DNA from: Sphingobium cyanobacteriorum
Lineage (GTDB): Bacteria; Pseudomonadota; Alphaproteobacteria; Sphingomonadales; Sphingomonadaceae
Length of the DNA: 64,000 nucleotides
NCBI RefSeq assembly: GCF_030580935.1
Contig: NZ_JAUQOM010000007.1
Coordinates: 124,001 to 188,000, forward strand
Reading direction: 5' to 3'
Shown here one piece after another: positions 52,579 through 61,393 of the stretch. The stretch's first letter is position 1. The number at the start of each line of letters is the position of its first letter. The notes under the pieces are model-generated. The model did not search any database. It was given only the letters and a program-made list of their open reading frames with translations, and was not told the DNA's origin. The position numbers and the translations under genes are program-made.

Positions 52579-53648
52579 AGACCGGGAATAGCCTGGCCCG
52601 GCAATTGTGGTCGGCAATGGCGGCGCTCTCGATCGTGACGATCATCACCAGCACCGCCGCCTTCTACTTCATCTACGCGCTGCTGGAACGCTGGCGCATC
52701 GTCGCGCCTATGCCCGCAGGCATTGAGGATACGACCGGGCTGGACGTCGGCATCACACTTGGCGTCTGTGTGTTGGGACTACTGCTGGCGCTGGCAGTCG
52801 CCGTCTGGCTGGCGCGGCGAATTGTGCGGCCACTTGCCGCCGTAGGCGCGGCGGCGCGGCAGATCGCCAGCGGCGATCTCGCCACCCGCATTGACACGGT
52901 GCCGGACGTCCAGGGCGAAACCGCAATGCTGATTGCCGACTTCAACGCGATGGCAGATCGTTTGCAGCAGATGGCCGAGGATGTCAGCATCTGGAACGCG
53001 CAGATCGCACATGAACTACGCACCCCGCTCACGATCCTGCAAGGCCGTTTACAAGGCGCGAAGGATGGCCTCTTCCCGCTGGACGAAACCCTAGTCGAAG
53101 CACTGCTCACGCAGGTGGCAGGTCTGACACGGCTGGTCGAGGATCTGCGCAGCGTCAGCCTCGCCGACAGCGGGCGTTTGGAGTTGCTGCTCAGCGACGT
53201 GGATCTTGCCGGGGAAATTCAGGACATGGCACCGACCTTGCGCGCGATGCTGGAGCCGTCCGGCTTTTCGCTGGCCCTCGACCTGGCGGCAGGCACGGTG
53301 CTTGCCGATGCCAGCAGGCTCCGGCAGGCGATCCTTGCGCTTGTCGACAATGCCCACCGCCATGCCGACCCCTGCATACTTTCGATCGCGACGCGCTTCA
53401 CCAGTGGCCACGTCACGATTACCGTTGCCGATACCGGCCCCGGCCTGCATCCCGATATCGAGCATTCCGCCTTTCGCCAGTTCGTGCGCGGACCACTTTC
53501 CAGTGGAGGCACGGGCCTTGGTCTCGCCGTGGTTCGCGGCATCGCGCGTGCCCACGGCGGCGATGTGCGATATCGTCGGGAGGACGGCGTTTCCGCGTTT
53601 GATATCAGCCTGGACAGCATTGCCGCCCCGATTTTTAGCTCTCGATGA
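52575..53648 (+). CDS. Sensor histidine kinase of the RND pump
   Basis: The 357-residue kinase has two membrane helices (about 13-35 and 58-80), a short periplasmic loop, HAMP, the H-box QIAHELRTPLTILQGRL, the N-box LVDNAHRHA and G boxes DTGPGL and GTGLGLAVV. It is small for a BaeS/AdeS-type sensor with a minimal periplasmic loop, so it probably senses within the membrane. ATG overlaps the regulator stop (ATGA). Confidence 0.92.
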   Translation: MKTGNSLARQLWSAMAALSIVTIITSTAAFYFIYALLERWRIVAPMPAGIEDTTGLDVGITLGVCVLGLLLALAVAVWLARRIVRPLAAVGAAARQIASGDLATRIDTVPDVQGETAMLIADFNAMADRLQQMAEDVSIWNAQIAHELRTPLTILQGRLQGAKDGLFPLDETLVEALLTQVAGLTRLVEDLRSVSLADSGRLELLLSDVDLAGEIQDMAPTLRAMLEPSGFSLALDLAAGTVLADASRLRQAILALVDNAHRHADPCILSIATRFTSGHVTITVADTGPGLHPDIEHSAFRQFVRGPLSSGGTGLGLAVVRGIARAHGGDVRYRREDGVSAFDISLDSIAAPIFSSR

Positions 53649-53714
53649 TCGCCCGACCGGCCCTAAAAAATATGTTACAAGCCCCTGTTAGACGACCGCT
53701 TAGCCAATCGGTGT

Positions 53715-54108
53715 TCAATACCGAACCACTTCAGGCCAAGGACGTACCCCGGTTGCGAGACGCTGGAGCTGGATTTCAAGACCTTTGCGATCAGACTGAA
53801 TCCAATATTCGGTTATCTTGCCGCCGCTGACTCGATACACCGCCGTCATGATTTCCGTCACGGGCCACCGGTCGGGCTCTCGCCGCCCACAGATGCCAGA
53901 TGATGACCATCCTGCCGCCAGCGAACGAAGACCCGATCGTCCTGGGCGATGACATCCTCGACCCGGAAGAATAGCTACCAAAGGTCTCGAGGAACTCGCG
54001 AACATAAGCGGCATAGTCGGCGGGTGTGCGGTTCGCTCCGGCACTCAGCGCAACGACTGAAGACACGGTGCCGTTTCCTCCCGGAGTGACAGAAAACATA
54101 GTTTTCAC
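53715..54108 (-). pseudogene. Frameshifted NTF2/SnoaL-like gene remnant
   Basis: Three reading frames on the minus strand join into one plausible protein: TPADYAAYVREFLETFGSYS, then RVEDVIAQDDRVFVRWRQDG, then VTEIMTAVYRVSGGKITEYW and QSDRKGLEIQLQRL. The pattern (VxxVIAxDDRVxVRWxxxG, then AVYRVxxGKIxEYW) is typical of SnoaL-like/NTF2-like polyketide-cyclase family proteins. Two frameshifts disable it. Confidence 0.6.
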
Positions 54109-54280
54109 ATTCTTTCCGATCTCGACGATGGTGCGAGCGGGACACAGGATACGAATATCGCTGGCGGGCGCCGACGCGGATTATTATGAGCGCGTGTCCG
54201 TTCAAGGCGCTACGACCTATACGTTCTCCTTTGGCGGGAACGCTCCGAGTTATGTAGACCTTCTCATCGTCGCACCGTGA
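54093..54280 (+). pseudogene. C-terminal fragment of a CocE/NonD-type hydrolase
   Basis: The frame ending at 54,280 reads FTFFPISTMVRAGHRIRISL, AGADADYYER and SYVDLLIVAP, like the C-terminal beta-sandwich end of CocE/NonD (X-Pro dipeptidyl-peptidase-like) hydrolases. The catalytic N-terminal part is absent, so it is a truncated remnant. It abuts the NTF2-like remnant head to head. Confidence 0.55.
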
Positions 54281-54309
54281 TGTTGGGCGCCGTCTTTTCA
54301 ACGCGCCGC

Positions 54310-54849
54310 TCAGTGCGGCAAACCGATCCATTCCTTCTTCAGGATGGCGAATTGGAGGGAGTCGACATAGATGGGTATCCCCGCTTCATCGGTTTCGAAG
54401 GATATGAACTCGCGAAACACGCCTTCCTGCCTCATCCCTAGGCGTGAGCATAGTCGTTGGGACGGCAGGTTGTCGGATTCGACATAGGCATAGATGCGTC
54501 GGACGCCCCGCACCTCGAAGAGATGGTCGATAACCGCTCTCGCCGCTTCGAAGGCCAGCCCTTGCCGGCAAAACTCGGTATTAATCTGCCATGCGATCGA
54601 AAATGAGTCGGGCAGCTCGAAATGGCCGAACACCTCACCGATCAACCGACCGCTTTGTCGATGCTCGATGGCGAAGATATCCTCCGCATTAACCCGCTTG
54701 ATCGCTTCCGCGCGTGCCGCCTGGAGGTCATCGAGCTTCATCGACAAAAAGCAACTCGCCCCGGGGCGATGCAGATAGGCAAAGAGATCGTCAGCATCGG
54801 TCTCGCGAAAGCCGCGTATTATGAGCCGGTTAGTGTAAAGCGGATCCAC
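54310..54849 (-). CDS. GNAT-family N-acetyltransferase (RimJ/RimL type)
   Basis: The 179-residue protein has the GNAT fold: TNRLIIRGFRETDADDLFAY at the N-terminus, FSIAWQINTEFCRQGLAFEA (the acetyl-CoA loop region), RRIYAYVESDNLPSQRLCSRLGM, and GVFREFISFETDE. This arrangement is typical of RimJ/RimL-like acetyltransferases that act on protein N-termini or small molecules. It lies between decayed genes and the sigma factor gene. Confidence 0.88.
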   Translation of the reverse strand: MDPLYTNRLIIRGFRETDADDLFAYLHRPGASCFLSMKLDDLQAARAEAIKRVNAEDIFAIEHRQSGRLIGEVFGHFELPDSFSIAWQINTEFCRQGLAFEAARAVIDHLFEVRGVRRIYAYVESDNLPSQRLCSRLGMRQEGVFREFISFETDEAGIPIYVDSLQFAILKKEWIGLPH

Positions 54850-54924
54850 CTATTTCTCCAAATCTGCAGTGACACACCTCATGTGGGGTGCGAGGAAGAC
54901 AAATATAGCGGCAGATCTTCACCT

Positions 54925-54943
54925 ATTGCGAGTCACTCGCAAT
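54925..54943. promoter_or_regulatory. Perfect 19-bp palindrome, Fur-box candidate
   Basis: ATTGCGAGT-C-ACTCGCAAT is perfectly symmetrical. It lies 20 bp before the start of the iron-type sigma factor gene and between it and the GNAT gene. Length, symmetry and position fit a Fur-type operator governing the iron cassette. Confidence 0.5.
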
Positions 54944-54962
54944 CTGCTACAGCCTTGCGTAA

Positions 54963-55478
54963 GTGTCGACCAACGCCATAGCCCTATCGCGTCTTCTGAT
55001 CGCGGAGCGCGCATCGCTTGTGCGGTGGCTGACACGCATTGTCGGCAGCGGCCCGGCTGCCGAGGACGTGGCGCAGAGCCTCTACATCCGCATCCAAAAT
55101 GTCCGCGATCACCCGCCGATCGTCAACACGCGCTCCTTCCTGTTCCGCCTGGCGTCGAACCTGGCGATTGATCATCTGCGATCAGTGCGTCGTCATGAAG
55201 CGGTCTTTCCGGCCGACGCTGATACCTCGCAGGCTTCCTGTACGGTTCCCAGTGCCGAGGCGCGTGTTCTCGACCAGGAAAAGCTCTGTCGGATCGCTGC
55301 CGCTGTGGACACGATGCCTCTCCGCTGTCGGCAGGTGTTTGTTCTCATCAAGTTCGACGAACTGAGCGTGGCCGAGGCCGCGGCGCGGCTCGGCATCAGC
55401 CAAGACATGGTGCGCAAGCATATCCGCCACGCGCTCGTCATCTGTCATCAGGCGCTGGCGAACGATGAGGTCGAGTGA
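54963..55478 (+). CDS. ECF sigma factor, FecI type
   Basis: The 171-residue protein starts at GTG. Sigma region 2 (GPAAEDVAQSLYIRIQNVRD, then SFLFRLASNLAIDHLRSVRR) and region 4 (MPLRCRQVFVLIKFDELSVA, then RLGISQDMVRKHIRHAL) are both present. These match FecI-type sigma factors that read the TonB-receptor signal through FecR. FecR follows 101 bp later. The palindrome at 54,925 probably controls it. Confidence 0.9.
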   Translation: MSTNAIALSRLLIAERASLVRWLTRIVGSGPAAEDVAQSLYIRIQNVRDHPPIVNTRSFLFRLASNLAIDHLRSVRRHEAVFPADADTSQASCTVPSAEARVLDQEKLCRIAAAVDTMPLRCRQVFVLIKFDELSVAEAAARLGISQDMVRKHIRHALVICHQALANDEVE

Positions 55479-55579
55479 TCTTTTTTGCTGAGGTCACGTC
55501 TCGTTTGCCTCGACCTAAACGTCCTGACAGGGAGGGCTCTTGCTGCCTGACCTGGGTGGCAGGAGGCTGAGGAGTGCTT

Positions 55580-56572
55580 ATGGTCGGGCCTTCCGAAGAC
55601 CCCATATCGCAAAACATCGCGAACGAAGCCGCGCACTGGCTGGCTGCGGCTGAGGGAGACAATCTCACGGGTGAGGAGAAGCTGGCCTTGGCGCGATGGC
55701 TCGCCGCAGACCCGCTTCATGCACAGGCTTATGCGGAGATGCAGGATCTCTGGTCGCATATGGGGCGAGTTCCGGAGACCTCATCCCTGCGAGCCAGTCT
55801 TGCCGGGCCGCCGCAACGCCGACGCTGGCGACAAGCTTCGCGATCCATCTGGCCACGCAGGCATCCGTGGTTCGGCCCGGCCATCGCCGCAGGTCTCGCG
55901 CTGATCTTCATCGGCGTCGCCCAGGATTGGCCCACCCGCCTGCAAGCTGACGCGATGACAGCAACAGGCGAACGACGCACTATCACGCTGCCCGACGGAT
56001 CGACGGTCTATCTCGATACCCAGAGCGCCATCGCGTTCAGCTTTGCTGACGACCGGCGCCTGATCCGCCTGCTTCGAGGAGAAGCTGCATTCGTCGTCGC
56101 GCCCGATCCAAAGCGTCTATTTACCGTCGAGGCTAAGGGCGGATCGGCGACCGCACTCGGCACGCGTTTTCTGGTGCGCGGGGAGGAAGGCGGGGCTCAG
56201 GTGATAGTGACCGAGCACAGCGTTCGCGTCGCCTATCCCGTCGAGGAGGGCGCGTCGAAGATCGTGCGCGAGGGGCAGAGCGTTACTTACGACGGCAATG
56301 GTCTGGAGCGCGTCATGGAGGTGAACACGTCCGACGCAATGGCGTGGACCGAAGGTGTGCTGGTGTTCCAGGACAAGCCTCTCGTCGATGTCGTCGCCGA
56401 GATCGGGCGCTATCATCGCGGCTACATGGGTGTCCTCGGCAACGCCCGGGCTTTGAGGGTAAGCGGCGTCTTTCGCATCGACGATCCCGTCGCCGCAATC
56501 GGTCAACTTCAGCGTTCGCTGGGTCTGCGCTCCACCCGAATAGGCGACCGCCTGATACTCCTTTCGAGCTGA
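55580..56572 (+). CDS. FecR-family anti-sigma / signal transducer
   Basis: The protein (about 330 residues; GTG at 55,574 gives two more) has the N-terminal DUF4880 domain (EAAHWLAAAEGDNLTGEEKL, RWLAADPLHAQAYAEM), one membrane helix (AIAAGLALIFIGVAQDW), the FecR domain (RTITLPDGSTVYLDTQSAI) and the C-terminal DUF4974-like domain (GVLVFQDKPLVDVVAEIGRY). It passes the signal from the receptor to the sigma factor. GAGGAG lies five bases before the ATG. Confidence 0.92.
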   Translation: MVGPSEDPISQNIANEAAHWLAAAEGDNLTGEEKLALARWLAADPLHAQAYAEMQDLWSHMGRVPETSSLRASLAGPPQRRRWRQASRSIWPRRHPWFGPAIAAGLALIFIGVAQDWPTRLQADAMTATGERRTITLPDGSTVYLDTQSAIAFSFADDRRLIRLLRGEAAFVVAPDPKRLFTVEAKGGSATALGTRFLVRGEEGGAQVIVTEHSVRVAYPVEEGASKIVREGQSVTYDGNGLERVMEVNTSDAMAWTEGVLVFQDKPLVDVVAEIGRYHRGYMGVLGNARALRVSGVFRIDDPVAAIGQLQRSLGLRSTRIGDRLILLSS

Positions 56573-56634
56573 CCCAAAAAAACGCAACACCGACCTCTCG
56601 TTTCCCGCTTCAGCATCGTCATAGTTGCAACAGA

Positions 56635-56648
56635 CTCGCATTAGCGAG
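56635..56648. promoter_or_regulatory. Small palindrome before the receptor gene
   Basis: CTCGC-ATTA-GCGAG is symmetrical and shares the GCGAG/CTCGC half with the palindrome at 54,925. It lies 30 bp before the receptor start, where a regulator or sigma contact would be expected. Confidence 0.3.
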
Positions 56649-56678
56649 AAATGTGGGCAATGAACGCGGGGCGGGACA

Positions 56679-58934
56679 ATGAATGATCTGACTAAGAATG
56701 GGCATGGGTGGAGGGTATCCGCATGGGCGCGCGCGCTACTGCTCGCCACGACAACCTTGGCTGCGACTGTCGGCACCGCGTCGCCGTCACACGCGCAGGA
56801 AGCTCGCGTCTATGACATTCAGGCAGGCGCCTTACCGGACGTGCTCAACACCTATGCTCGGCAGGCTGGCGTTGAACTCGCCTATCCGGCCGATTTGACA
56901 TCGGGTGGCTCAAGCGGCGGTCTCCAAGGCCGCTTTGGCGTGGCGGAAGGTTTGTCGCGCATCTTGTTGGGCACAGGTATCAGCTTTCGCAAGACGGGTC
57001 CCCGCGCCTTCACCCTCGAAGCGGCACCGGCGGTGAGCGCCGATGCGATCCAACTCGGCCCGGTTCGCGTCGAAGGGGCTCGTGACAGCGCATCCAGCGG
57101 AGCATATCTGGCGAGCGAAGGGACAGGCTCCTACGCCGCGCAGGCCGTGACGATCGGTCGCCAGCCGCAAAAGCTCAGGGAAATCCCCAATTCAGTCAGC
57201 GTCGTAACCCGGCAGCAGATCGAAGACCGCAACGTCAACAGCGTCGCCGACGGACTAAAGCAGGTCGCCGGGGTTCAGGTGGTGCAGTACGCACTGGGCA
57301 ATTTTGGCTTCACCTCGCGGGGGCTCGATATAACTACGCTCCAGGTGGATGGCCTTCAGACGGCCGACACTCAGGGCGCCTGGACGACCGACAGTTTCGA
57401 TATCACCGTCTATGACCGGATCGAACTGGTCCGAGGCCCTGCGGGTCTGTTTCAGGGCAGCAGCGCGCCAGGCGGCGCGATCAACCTCGTCCGCAAGCGC
57501 GCGCTGGCGGACACTCAGATCAAGCTGATGGCGCAGGCCGGTTCATGGGATCGCTATCGCGGCGAGCTCGACGTGACCGGCGCTCTCAATCCGACCGGCA
57601 GCTTTCGCGGTCGCCTGGTCGCCGTTTATGACCATCGCGGCAGCTACATGGACAATGTCTTTGCGCGGAAGCTCGTGCTGTACGGCACGCTGGAATATGA
57701 TCCGACGCCCGATACGACGATCGCTGTCGGCGCTATTCATCAGGGCGGTCCTTCCAGACCGATATTCGGCCTGCCCAACTATGAAGACGGGGGTCTCTAT
57801 CAGGGGCGGCGCAGCGTCTACATGGGATCATTGTGGGACCGCAAACGCGACGATGCGGAGCGTTACTTCGTCGATGTCGAGCATCGGCTGGCAAATGGCG
57901 GCGTGATCCGGATGCGCGGCGACAGGACCGACCGCGCCTATCATTTCAAGTCCGGCGCCTTCACCGACAGCTATATCGACCGCGCCACAGGCAATGTCGC
58001 CATCCAGCAGATCGCGGGCAGCGGCCGATCACGCGATCAGGCCGCCGATCTCAGCCTGACGCTTCCCGCGCTTTTCACGGCCGCCGACAGCCTTGTGGTG
58101 GGAATCAACCATAGTCGCAACAGCACCTACACGCTGTGGACCTATGGTCCGGTCATCACCCGCAACATCTTCGCGCCGGATCCGTCCACGCCGGAGCCGG
58201 AATTCGCCAACGAGCCGCCCACGACAGCCCGCACGATCCAGACGGGCCTTTACGCCAATGCGCGCGTAAAGCTCCTCGAACGCCTCATCCTGACGGCAGG
58301 AGGTCGCCTAGCCTGGTACAAGGGGTCCGGCAACGGACAGGCGAGCGACAACAGGGTTTCGGGACGTTTCGTGCCCTATGGCGCACTGAGCTACGACATC
58401 ACGCCGCAGCTATCGGCTTATGCGAGCTTCGCCTCCACATTTGTTCCGCAGACCAGCATCGATCGCGATGGAAACCTGATCAAGCCGCGCACCGGCAATC
58501 TCTATGAGGTGGGCCTCAAGGGCGAGTGGCTTGACGGCGCGCTGACCGGTCATGCGGCGCTCTACCAGATCATCGATCGCAATCGCGCCGTTACCGATCC
58601 TGATTTTCCGCAGGCATCTGTCGCGCTGGGCAAAGTGCGCAGCCGGGGATTCGAGGCGGAGATTGTCGGTGAACCCGCATCGGGGTGGAACGTCACGTTG
58701 GGCTATGCCTATACGCGGACCCGCTATCTGACCGCCGATCAGGGACTTGCCGGGCTTGTGTTCGCGCCCGGAACGCCGCGACATGACCTCAAGCTGTGGG
58801 CGGTGCGTGATTTCAGCAAGAATAGCGGTCGAGGCCTCATCCTCGGCGGCGGCGTCACGGTCAGCAGCGGCATCTATGCCGAAGTGGGCGATCTGCGGTG
58901 GAAGCAGAGTGCCTATGCTGTACTCTCTGCCTAG
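56679..58934 (+). CDS. TonB-dependent siderophore receptor, cut by an in-frame amber codon
   Basis: This FecA/FpvA-type receptor has a signal peptide, an N-terminal STN signalling domain (VYDIQAGALPDVLNTYARQA) that contacts FecR, a plug domain (REIPNSVSVVTRQQIEDRNV) and a beta-barrel. The frame ends after 751 codons at TAG (58,932-58,934). The same frame then continues for 50 more codons to TAA at 59,087 with typical last barrel strands. The original gene had 802 codons counting the amber. A C-to-T change in a CAG codon would explain it. The barrel lacks its last strands unless the amber is suppressed. Confidence 0.9.
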   Translation: MNDLTKNGHGWRVSAWARALLLATTTLAATVGTASPSHAQEARVYDIQAGALPDVLNTYARQAGVELAYPADLTSGGSSGGLQGRFGVAEGLSRILLGTGISFRKTGPRAFTLEAAPAVSADAIQLGPVRVEGARDSASSGAYLASEGTGSYAAQAVTIGRQPQKLREIPNSVSVVTRQQIEDRNVNSVADGLKQVAGVQVVQYALGNFGFTSRGLDITTLQVDGLQTADTQGAWTTDSFDITVYDRIELVRGPAGLFQGSSAPGGAINLVRKRALADTQIKLMAQAGSWDRYRGELDVTGALNPTGSFRGRLVAVYDHRGSYMDNVFARKLVLYGTLEYDPTPDTTIAVGAIHQGGPSRPIFGLPNYEDGGLYQGRRSVYMGSLWDRKRDDAERYFVDVEHRLANGGVIRMRGDRTDRAYHFKSGAFTDSYIDRATGNVAIQQIAGSGRSRDQAADLSLTLPALFTAADSLVVGINHSRNSTYTLWTYGPVITRNIFAPDPSTPEPEFANEPPTTARTIQTGLYANARVKLLERLILTAGGRLAWYKGSGNGQASDNRVSGRFVPYGALSYDITPQLSAYASFASTFVPQTSIDRDGNLIKPRTGNLYEVGLKGEWLDGALTGHAALYQIIDRNRAVTDPDFPQASVALGKVRSRGFEAEIVGEPASGWNVTLGYAYTRTRYLTADQGLAGLVFAPGTPRHDLKLWAVRDFSKNSGRGLILGGGVTVSSGIYAEVGDLRWKQSAYAVLSA

Positions 58935-59087
58935 ATCGGTTATCAGTTCAACGAAAGGTTCAATCTGCGGCTGACCGGAGAGAATCTCACCGATCGGAAA
59001 TATTATACCCGTATCGAGGGCTGGTCCCGGCAAAGCTACTTTGGCGATCCGCGCAACGTCATGTTGACAGCCCGGCTGGCTCTCTAA
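58935..59087 (+). other. In-frame remainder of the receptor beta-barrel
   Basis: After the amber codon the frame reads IGYQFNERFNLRLTGENLTD, RKYYTRIEGW and YFGDPRNVMLTARLAL before TAA. This is the standard end of a siderophore receptor: a -NLTDRKYY- turn and the final strand with a hydrophobic last residue. It shows that the stop is a lesion, not the natural end. Confidence 0.85.
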
Positions 59088-59097
59088 GCCTCGCAAT

Positions 59098-60297
59098 ATG
59101 CGCGCCATACTCGTCCAGCTTCACCGTTATGTCGGACTGTCCGTAGCTGTATTTCTCATGATAGCCGGACTGACCGGCAGCATATTGGCGTTTCAGTCTG
59201 AGATCGACGCTGTCCTCAATCCACGCCTGTTCAGGGTCGAGAATCCCGGCCGCCCTCTGCCCCTGTCGACGCTGGTGTCGCGGGTTGAAACCGCCATGCC
59301 CGGCGCAAGCGTGCGCGGCGTCACCTTACCGACCGACGCAGGCGGCAGCATCCACGTGTCCCTTGCCGCAGTGGGCCAGAAGCAGCTCGATCAGGATGAG
59401 ATTTTTGTCGATGGAGCCACGGGCCAAATCCTTGGTGGACGCCTTTGGGGGGCGGCCCGGGTCGACCGTCCCCACCTGATCCCGTTTATCTATCGGCTGC
59501 ATTACTCGCTTCATATGCCGGGAAGCTGGGGCGTGTGGCTCATGGGTGGCGTGGCGCTGGCCTGGATGCTCGACTGTTTCGTCGGATTTTATCTGACTTT
59601 ACCGCGCGGGACGCAGTTCTGGAAGAAATGGCGGCCGATCTGGAAGATCAAGCGCGGCGCGGGTCATTATCGCCTCAACCTCGATGTACATCGTGCCTTC
59701 GGACTGTGGTTGTGGGCCGCGCTGTTCCTGCTGGCCCTGACCAGCGTCGCGTTCAATCTCAACACGCAGATCTTCCGTCCGGTGCTGACCGCATTGCTGC
59801 CGATGAGTCCAAGCATATGGGATCGCTCATCGCTTCCCTTGCCACCGCCTGTACGCGTTGGCTGGGATCAAGCGACGACTCTCGCCCGCGCGGAGGCGGT
59901 GCGGCTAGACTGGCCGCACCGCCCCGTTCAGCGCATTGCCCTCGCGCGGGAGGCCGGCTTCTATCAGGTCCGGTTCGGGAACCGACACCAGGCCGGTTTC
60001 GGCACTTGGGCGCTCTATGTCGCGACCACTTCCGGTCATATCATCGGTGCCGAACGCGGTGGCGACGGCCAGGCCGGTGATATCGTCGACGCACTCATCT
60101 ATCCGATCCATTCGGGCCAAATCGCGGGTTTGCCAGGTCGCATCCTCATTTGCCTTACCGGCCTTGTCGTCGCGATGCTGTCCGTGACCGGCGTCTACAT
60201 CTGGTGGAAGAAGCGCGCACCGCGTGCCGCACGCCGCCATCACGAGCGCAGCAAGGGTCCATCAACCCAAGCGGAGGCAATCCATGCTGCTGAATGA
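59098..60297 (+). CDS. PepSY-associated membrane protein (PiuB-like)
   Basis: The 399-residue protein has about four membrane helices with the family start LHRYVGLSVAVFLMIAGLTG, a periplasmic PepSY portion (HVSLAAVGQKQLDQDEIFVD), GRLWGAARVDRPHLIPFIYR, a central helix block, and a C-terminal helix (ICLTGLVVAMLSVTGVYIWW). Such proteins are found with siderophore receptors and are thought to reduce ferric siderophores. It starts 10 bp after the receptor gene ends. Confidence 0.9.
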   Translation: MRAILVQLHRYVGLSVAVFLMIAGLTGSILAFQSEIDAVLNPRLFRVENPGRPLPLSTLVSRVETAMPGASVRGVTLPTDAGGSIHVSLAAVGQKQLDQDEIFVDGATGQILGGRLWGAARVDRPHLIPFIYRLHYSLHMPGSWGVWLMGGVALAWMLDCFVGFYLTLPRGTQFWKKWRPIWKIKRGAGHYRLNLDVHRAFGLWLWAALFLLALTSVAFNLNTQIFRPVLTALLPMSPSIWDRSSLPLPPPVRVGWDQATTLARAEAVRLDWPHRPVQRIALAREAGFYQVRFGNRHQAGFGTWALYVATTSGHIIGAERGGDGQAGDIVDALIYPIHSGQIAGLPGRILICLTGLVVAMLSVTGVYIWWKKRAPRAARRHHERSKGPSTQAEAIHAAE

Positions 60298-61051
60298 TGT
60301 CCGCCCGAACGCAAACGAACGCGCGGAGCGAGCCTCGCCGCCTGTCGTACGGGCTAGCTGCGATACCATAGTCGAGCGGCATGGCTATCGGGCACCTGCG
60401 AGCTCGCGCTGGCTGGGTCTGTGCGGTACCATACTCCTTGCCATCATGGTGATTGCCGTGTTCCTGTTCGCAATCTCGACGACATTTGCGCCGCCGCCGC
60501 AGGCGACACTGACTGTCCTGAACCTCGCGCCGCGGGCGTCACCTCCCCAAACGCCGCCGAGGGAAAAGCCGGCTCACGAACCTGTCCAGAAAGAGGAGCG
60601 ACCGGAAACGCCGCCAAAGCGGGTCGTCACGATCGCCCCCGTCTCGCCGGTTCCCGCTCCTGTCCCCGCGAGCTTACCTAAGGCTGCAGAACGCCCCGCC
60701 CAACCCGAAGAGGCGGCGCTTAGGACTTTTCCTGCTCCGCCTGCGCCGCAAGTTGCGAGCAATGATGCGGAGAGTTGGGAGGGCCGTGTGCTTGCACAAC
60801 TGAACAAATATCGTCGTTACCCCCGTTCGGCGCTGCTGCGCCGCCGGCAGGGCGTCCCATATGTGCGCTTTGTCATGGACCGCGATGGTAACGTTCTGTC
60901 CTCGACCTTGGAGCGATCAAGCGGTGTCGTGGAACTCGATCGCGAAGCGGTGAGCTTGCCCGAGCGCGCGGAACCCTTGCCAAAGCCACCGGGCGACAAA
61001 CCCGGCACTACCCTTGAACTTGTCGTACCCGTGGAGTTTTTCGTCGGGTGA
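60284..61051 (+). CDS. TonB energy transducer
   Basis: The 255-residue protein starts at the ATG overlapping the previous gene by 14 bases. It has one membrane helix (TILLAIMVIAVFLFAIS, about 48-64), a proline-rich spacer (RASPPQTPPREKPAHEPVQK) and a C-terminal TonB domain (NKYRRYPRSALLRRRQGVPY, VRFVMDRDGNVLSSTLERSS, and VVPVEFFVG). It powers the receptor in this cassette. A frame starting at 60,224 has no support. Confidence 0.9.
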   Translation: MLLNDVRPNANERAERASPPVVRASCDTIVERHGYRAPASSRWLGLCGTILLAIMVIAVFLFAISTTFAPPPQATLTVLNLAPRASPPQTPPREKPAHEPVQKEERPETPPKRVVTIAPVSPVPAPVPASLPKAAERPAQPEEAALRTFPAPPAPQVASNDAESWEGRVLAQLNKYRRYPRSALLRRRQGVPYVRFVMDRDGNVLSSTLERSSGVVELDREAVSLPERAEPLPKPPGDKPGTTLELVVPVEFFVG

Positions 61052-61255
61052 AGTGATTCGACGCTCCGCCCGGCCGCGCGGATCGAAGCCTGACAATCGC
61101 TGCCGTCAGGAACCCGTGACGTGACGCTGGGTCCTGGTGGCTTCTGAGAGCATTACATACCGCCGTCGCTTCGTTTAATTTACCCGGTTTTTTACGGCGA
61201 TCCATGCTTTCGCTTGCCTGTATTTCATTGTGGTAAAGTCAATGGAGAGGCAGGC

Positions 61256-61393
61256 ATGACCGATCGAAATTATGCGCTGCCATTGGGGCACGTCGACACC
61301 GCCGATTATGATCTTGCCATTGGACGTTGGACGCGGAAGAACCGCCCGAGCAGCAGGCGGCGCAGCGCGAGCGAATCGCGCGTAGTGCCATAG
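61256..61393 (+). pseudogene. Short ORF, probable 5' fragment of a lost gene
   Basis: The 45-codon frame starts with GGAGAGG seven bases before ATG and reads MTDRNYALPLGHVDTADYDL, then turns into a basic tail (RWTRKNRPSSRRRS) that is the reverse strand of the facing fragment. This suggests a real N-terminus that was cut at about 61,320. The parent family is not recognised. Confidence 0.3.

Noticed and set aside
59098-60297. Oxidoreductase or cytochrome b assignment for the PepSY membrane protein
   Set aside because: The N-terminal LHRYVGL helix and PepSY parts fit the PepSY-associated family better, and no haem-binding pattern beyond scattered histidines was clear.
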